Source: Candidatus Zixiibacteriota bacterium (GTDB taxonomy: Bacteria > Zixibacteria > MSB-5A5 > SM1-73). Taken from it: 9,866 nt of DNA. Positions 6,745 through 9,866 of the stretch are shown here, in pieces (position 1 is the stretch's first letter; each line of letters starts with the position of its first letter). The notes beneath the pieces are model-generated. The model saw nothing but the letters and a program-made list of their open reading frames with translations. It did not search any database and was not told the origin of the DNA. Where the stretch lies: assembly GCA_029933635.1 (NCBI GenBank), contig JAOZNS010000090.1, forward strand, positions 1 to 9,866, written 5' to 3'. Position numbers and translations under genes: made by a program.

Positions 6745-8958
6745 ATGGCTCAAAAGCCCATTTATCTGGATCATAATGCCACCACCCCCATCGATCCTCA
6801 GGTTGCGGAAGCCATGATCCCATTTTTGAAAGAACATTTTGGAAACCCATCCAGCTCCCACTGGTATGGAATCCAGGCAAAGCAAGCGGTGGAGAAAGCC
6901 CGAAAGCAAGTGGCAGAGCTTTTAGGATGCTTCCCCGATGAGGTGATCTTCACCAGCGGAGGAAGTGAGTCCAACAACTTTGCCATCAAAGGCATAGCTT
7001 ATGCCCTTCAAGATAAGGGCAAACACATCATCACCTCACAGATCGAACATCCTGCAGTGATCAATGTCTGCAAGTGGTTGGAGGAAGACGGATTTAGGGT
7101 CACTTACCTGCCGGTAGACCGGTATGGCACAGTCGATCCACAAGACGTGGAGAAGGCTATAACAAATGGGACCATACTGATCACCATCATGCACGCTAAC
7201 AATGAGGTGGGCACCATTCAGCCGATCCCGGAGATCAGCAAAATAGCCCGCAAACACGGGATTATCTTCCACACCGATGCAGCTCAGTCGGTGGGAAAAA
7301 TTCTCACCAAAGTAAATCGGCTGGGCGTTGATCTCCTCTCGGTGGCCGGGCATAAGTTCTATGCTCCCAAGGGGGTGGGGGCGTTATACATGCGACGAGG
7401 AATCAAGATAGAAAAGCTGATCCATGGCGCAGGTCATGAACAAAATCGAAGGGCTGGGACGGAGAATGTGCTGGAAATCGTGGGGTTGGGAGAAGCGGCG
7501 CAGATCGCCTCCAGAGAACTTCAAAAAAATTCAGCTCATATGCGCAGTCTGCGTGATCGATTATGGGAGGGTTTGAAAAGAAACATCCCTCAACTCAAGC
7601 TAAACGGGCATCCGGGGAAACGATTGCCCAACACCCTTAACGTCAGCTTCCCCGGAGTGAATGCAAATACCCTGCTATCGGAGTTGGATCAACTGGCAGC
7701 CTCGCCTGGAGCGGCCTGTCATGCGGATCTGGCTGAGCCCTCCCCTGTGCTTCTGGCTATGAAGGTCCCTCCTCAGCTTGCTTTCCAGACGATCAGATTC
7801 TCCACCGGAAGAATGAACACAAAGGAACAGATCGATCGAGCCATCGACCTGATTACTCAAGCGGTCCTCCGTCTCTCTCCTGGGGTCGAAGCCCCGTCAC
7901 CCTCAAGGGTGGATCAGACTGATGTCAAGCTAACTCATCTCACTCATGGATTGGGCTGTGCGTGCAAACTTCGACCCCAAGCTCTGGAACAGGTGCTCAG
8001 AATCCTCCCACCGAGCACAGACCCCAACGTGGTGGTCGGAACCTTAAAGTTAGACGATGCCGCCGTGTATCGTCTGGGCGACGGAATGGCTGTTGTTCAG
8101 ACCGTGGACTTCTTCACCCCTGTGGTGGATGATCCTTATGATTTCGGTGCCATTGCTTCGGCCAATTCATTAAGCGACATCTATGCCATGGGTGGAAAAC
8201 CTATCTTTGCCTTAAGCATTGTGGGTTTTCCGGAGAAGCGTCTACCTTTAAAAGTCCTTCACCAGATATTGAAAGGAGCCACTGATAAGGCTAAGGAGGC
8301 TGGCATAAGCATTCTTGGAGGACACACCGTTGAGGATGATGAACCCAAGTTCGGTCTTGTGGTAACCGGAGTGATCGATCCTAAGCGGGTGCTAACCAAT
8401 GATCGGGCTGAGCCAGGCGATGCGATCATCCTCACCAAACCAATCGGTCTGGGCATCATCTCCACCGCTATAAAACGGGGGTTGGCTTCGGATGAGTTGA
8501 TCAAAAAAGCCATTAAGGTTATGGGCACACTCAACCAGGCCGCATCCGAAGCCATGCAAGAGATGAAAGCCCATGCATGCACGGATGTAACTGGATTCGG
8601 GCTGTTAGGTCATCTAAAGGAGATGAGCTGTGCCAGCAAAGTCAATGCAAAAATCTATGCAAGCAGGGTGCCCGTTCTGAAAGAAGCCTGGCAACTTGCG
8701 GAAGGGGGAGCAGTTCCCGGAGGGACCCTCTCCAACTTAGATTTTGTATCAGACAAGGTGAAGTGGGAGCCCACCATTCCCCACATCGGAAAACTTATCT
8801 TATGCGACGCTCAAACCTCGGGAGGACTGATTATCGTCCTACCGCCCGATAAAAAAGACCAGATGCTTAAATCGCTTAAGGATAAAGGGGTGGAGGAATC
8901 AGCCTTCATCGGCGAATTCACGGAAAAGGGAGACGGAGATATCCTGGTAGAACAATAA
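6745..8958 (+). CDS. Cysteine desulfurase-selenide, water dikinase (NifS-SelD) fusion
   Basis: One 737-residue cytoplasmic protein with two complete enzymes. Residues 1 to about 375 are a class V aminotransferase-fold cysteine desulfurase or selenocysteine lyase. Visible landmarks are 'SGGSESNN' (71-78), His101, 'HTDAAQS' (176-182), PLP lysine Lys204 in 'AGHKF', and active-site Cys325 in 'PGAACHAD'. After a Pro/Ser-rich linker (about 378-392), residues 394-737 are full-length SelD. It has 'GCACK' with catalytic Cys405 and Lys408 (E. coli Cys17 and Lys20), 'DDAAV' (437-441), Asp478 in 'SLSDIYAMGG', and Asp614 in 'DVTGFGLLGH'. SelD makes selenophosphate from selenide and ATP, and the desulfurase part can deliver the selenium. 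The catalytic position is Cys and not Sec. AGGAG lies 6 nt before the ATG. No selA, selB or selU is in the window, so the selenophosphate user is unknown. From memory, such fusions exist in a few other bacteria. Confidence 0.96.
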   Translation: MAQKPIYLDHNATTPIDPQVAEAMIPFLKEHFGNPSSSHWYGIQAKQAVEKARKQVAELLGCFPDEVIFTSGGSESNNFAIKGIAYALQDKGKHIITSQIEHPAVINVCKWLEEDGFRVTYLPVDRYGTVDPQDVEKAITNGTILITIMHANNEVGTIQPIPEISKIARKHGIIFHTDAAQSVGKILTKVNRLGVDLLSVAGHKFYAPKGVGALYMRRGIKIEKLIHGAGHEQNRRAGTENVLEIVGLGEAAQIASRELQKNSAHMRSLRDRLWEGLKRNIPQLKLNGHPGKRLPNTLNVSFPGVNANTLLSELDQLAASPGAACHADLAEPSPVLLAMKVPPQLAFQTIRFSTGRMNTKEQIDRAIDLITQAVLRLSPGVEAPSPSRVDQTDVKLTHLTHGLGCACKLRPQALEQVLRILPPSTDPNVVVGTLKLDDAAVYRLGDGMAVVQTVDFFTPVVDDPYDFGAIASANSLSDIYAMGGKPIFALSIVGFPEKRLPLKVLHQILKGATDKAKEAGISILGGHTVEDDEPKFGLVVTGVIDPKRVLTNDRAEPGDAIILTKPIGLGIISTAIKRGLASDELIKKAIKVMGTLNQAASEAMQEMKAHACTDVTGFGLLGHLKEMSCASKVNAKIYASRVPVLKEAWQLAEGGAVPGGTLSNLDFVSDKVKWEPTIPHIGKLILCDAQTSGGLIIVLPPDKKDQMLKSLKDKGVEESAFIGEFTEKGDGDILVEQ

Positions 8959-9265
8959 CAGATTCAAGCGGCGGAGAAAGGAGACTGCCCCCTGAAGTAT
9001 TGAGCAGGAGGTCAGTCGACCGACAAAGTAACCCAGATCAAGCAAGTAACTATGATGCGTCAGGTAAGGAGGGTGATACAGTAAAAATAGTGGTAAAAGG
9101 CGATGAACGTATCGCTGGTGAAGGGGCAAAAGATAAGCCATCGTCTGTCTTGTGGCTTTGAAATTCTTTGAAGGGAACCCCGGGTTCAAACCTTGAAATG
9201 CCGTCCAATTAAATTCAAAATTCCAACAAAATTCAAATTTCTTTCGTGAAAGTTCTTTGAAGATG
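8959..9265. other. Unexplained region with hairpins, no supported gene
   Basis: About 300 bp between the NifS-SelD stop and the tRNA promoter. It is purine-rich on the plus strand up to about 9190, then AT-rich. Hairpins are GCGAT/ATCGC (9100-9115) and AAGCCA/TGGCTT (9135-9158). GAACCC-C-GGGTTC (9175-9187) is a 13-bp dyad. One plus-strand frame is open from 8886 to a TGA at 9159-9161, but it has no ATG and no ribosome binding site. The 10-mer TTCTTTGAAG occurs twice, at 9164-9173 and 9253-9262. It could be a structured RNA or a gene remnant. I recognise no family. Confidence 0.45.
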
Positions 9266-9294
9266 TTGACAAGCTCAATTATCGATTATATATT
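9266..9294 (+). promoter_or_regulatory. Sigma70-type promoter of tRNA-Val
   Basis: A perfect TTGACA (9266-9271), a 17-nt spacer and TATATT (9289-9294, 5 of 6 matches) precede the tRNA by about 56 nt. Upstream DNA from about 9208 is AT-rich, like an UP element. Initiation is expected near 9301. Confidence 0.8.
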
Positions 9295-9350
9295 AATAAT
9301 AGGAAATTTCAGAAGTTGGATTGACATCAGAAGCGGAAAAGCAAATGGAT

Positions 9351-9427
9351 GGGCGATTAGCTCAGTTGGTTAGAGCGTTCGGTTCACATCCGAAAGGTCA
9401 CTGGTTCGAATCCAGTATTGCCCACCA
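9351..9427 (+). tRNA. tRNA-Val (anticodon CAC)
   Basis: A complete 77-nt cloverleaf with encoded CCA. The acceptor stem is GGGCGAT with ATTGCCC (one G-U). The D-arm is GCTC...GAGC with the usual AGTTGGTTA loop. The anticodon stem is TTCGG/CCGAA around TTCACAT, giving CAC at positions 34-36, which reads GUG valine codons. The variable loop is AGGTC. The T-arm is ACTGG/CCAGT with loop TTCGAAT. The discriminator base is A, followed by CCA at 9425-9427. No mismatches suggest decay. Confidence 0.97.
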
Positions 9428-9495
9428 TTAAATCAAAAAGATTAGCTTAAGCTCGATGGTGAAGCTGGTATGAAACGATCAATGAAGGAGTGCTG

Positions 9496-9588
9496 ATGGA
9501 GAAGGAAGAGTGCTGTGGAGGTGAGGGCAATTTGAAAACAGAAGCCTTGAGCTTTTTAAGAATCCAAAGAAAAAAGAAGGAATCGTAA
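9496..9588 (+). CDS. Possible 30-codon small ORF with Cys-Cys-Gly-Gly, unrecognised
   Basis: Reads MEKEECCGGEG at the start and ends in a basic IQRKKKES tail. AAGGAG (9485-9490) lies 5 nt before the ATG, an ideal ribosome binding site. The stop overlaps the first bases of the terminator stem at 9587. It lies on the likely transcript of tRNA-Val. A tiny 8-codon ORF (9470-9496) ends with a TGATG overlap at this start, which could couple translation. It could be a leader peptide, a small protein or chance. Only the start geometry supports it, and I know no matching family. Confidence 0.3.
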   Translation: MEKEECCGGEGNLKTEALSFLRIQRKKKES

Positions 9589-9624
9589 AGTGCACAACAA
9601 GCTTGTGCACTTTTTTGTTTTCTT
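9587..9624 (+). terminator. Intrinsic terminator between tRNA-Val/smORF and the zinc-ribbon gene
   Basis: A perfect 11-bp stem (AAAGTGCACAA at 9587-9597 and TTGTGCACTTT at 9603-9613) closes a 5-nt loop and runs into TTTTTTGTTTTCTT. The ribosome binding site of the next gene begins at 9631, so this may act as a partial terminator or attenuator for that gene as well as ending the tRNA transcript. Confidence 0.85.
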
Positions 9625-9642
9625 ATAGCAAGGAGAATAAGA

Positions 9643-9866
9643 ATGGACGTTGAAAAAGAAATGGAGATGCTTCTCAAGCTTCAAAACGTGGATTATGATC
9701 TGGGAGAGTTGGAAAGGTCTAAAGATTATCTCCCGGAGATGATTAACAATCTGGAAAGAGAAATCGAGGAGACCCGACAAACGTTAAAGGAGTCGGAGGA
9801 AGAGCTCAAAGAGCAGAACCTTGTTCATAACAAATTGGACATGGAGTTAGCCAGCCTCAATCAGGA
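9643..9866 (+). CDS. Coiled-coil protein, probably C4 zinc-ribbon (CT398-like) family, partial
   Basis: Incomplete at the right edge; 74 codons are visible without a stop. AGGAG (9631-9635) lies 7 nt before the ATG. The visible part begins MDVEKEMEMLLKLQNVDYDL and continues as a charged heptad-like coiled coil rich in Glu, Lys and Leu (to about residue 73). The pattern 'LL.LQ.VD..L.ELE......P..I..LE.EI' is typical, from family knowledge, of the N-terminal coiled coil of the C4-type zinc-ribbon proteins related to chlamydial CT398. Their zinc ribbon lies at the C-terminus, beyond this window, so the family call is unproven. In other bacteria members have been linked to sigma54 or flagellar/type III factors and often sit near rnpB or ribonuclease genes. 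I infer nothing about its function here. Confidence 0.7.
   Translation, partial: MDVEKEMEMLLKLQNVDYDLGELERSKDYLPEMINNLEREIEETRQTLKESEEELKEQNLVHNKLDMELASLNQ

Noticed and set aside
6745..8958. NifS-SelD fusion as an assembly artefact
   Set aside because: The frame is continuous through a normal Pro/Ser-rich linker, there is no internal ribosome binding site with an ATG at the junction, and base composition does not change.
8899..9189. 96-codon minus-strand ORF after the fusion gene
   Set aside because: It overlaps the end of the NifS-SelD gene, has no ribosome binding site, and is rich in Leu/Tyr/His as expected for the antisense of purine-rich DNA.
9494..9496. TGA read as selenocysteine in the mini-ORF next to the selenium gene
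   Set aside because: The frame past TGA gives only a short arginine-rich run to the next stop, with no redox motif and no stem-loop of SECIS type directly after it.

Overview
The window holds five protein genes, one tRNA and a few regulatory sites. It looks like a piece of an uncultured, moderate-GC, Gram-negative-type bacterium. The best taxonomic clue is the C-terminal dockerin of the first gene, in which each calcium loop is followed by a 'VYLI(S/N)Y(V/L)YR-GP-P' helix. From memory, this style of dockerin on C25 peptidases is common in FCB-group and neighbouring candidate phyla (Zixibacteria, KSB1, Latescibacteria, Edwardsbacteria/TA06, WOR-3). This placement is an inference and not proven by the window.

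Left part, minus strand. Positions 138-2345 encode a secreted gingipain-like C25 cysteine peptidase ending in an Ig-like domain and a type I dockerin. Positions 2783-3838 encode a lipoprotein whose last third is an array of about eight 15-residue Gly/Trp repeats. A clear intrinsic terminator lies just downstream of it (2698-2728). The roughly 430 bp between these two genes carries a possible promoter for the peptidase. The 585 bp between the lipoprotein and the next, divergent gene holds no convincing gene but is unusually rich in perfect inverted repeats.

Middle and right part, plus strand. Positions 4424-6589 encode an exported prolyl oligopeptidase (S9A) with an intact catalytic triad. Positions 6745-8958 encode a single polypeptide that joins a NifS/IscS-type cysteine desulfurase to a full-length selenide, water dikinase (SelD). 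This is a one-protein route for mobilising selenium and making selenophosphate, and it implies that the organism uses selenium in Sec-tRNA, 2-selenouridine tRNA or a selenium cofactor. No user of selenophosphate is visible here.

After about 300 bp of unexplained sequence, a strong sigma70-type promoter drives tRNA-Val(CAC). This is followed by a possible 30-codon ORF with a good ribosome binding site and a perfect intrinsic terminator. The start of a coiled-coil, probably C4 zinc-ribbon (CT398-like) protein gene follows and runs off the window. The terminator sits so close to this last gene that no separate promoter fits between them, so the gene may be fed by read-through from the tRNA promoter.

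The secreted peptidases (C25 and prolyl oligopeptidase) and the surface lipoprotein suit a protein-degrading lifestyle, but they are separately oriented or spaced and do not form one operon. The most interesting items are the NifS-SelD fusion, the G/W repeat lipoprotein, the inverted-repeat-rich gap and the tRNA-smORF-terminator-gene arrangement.
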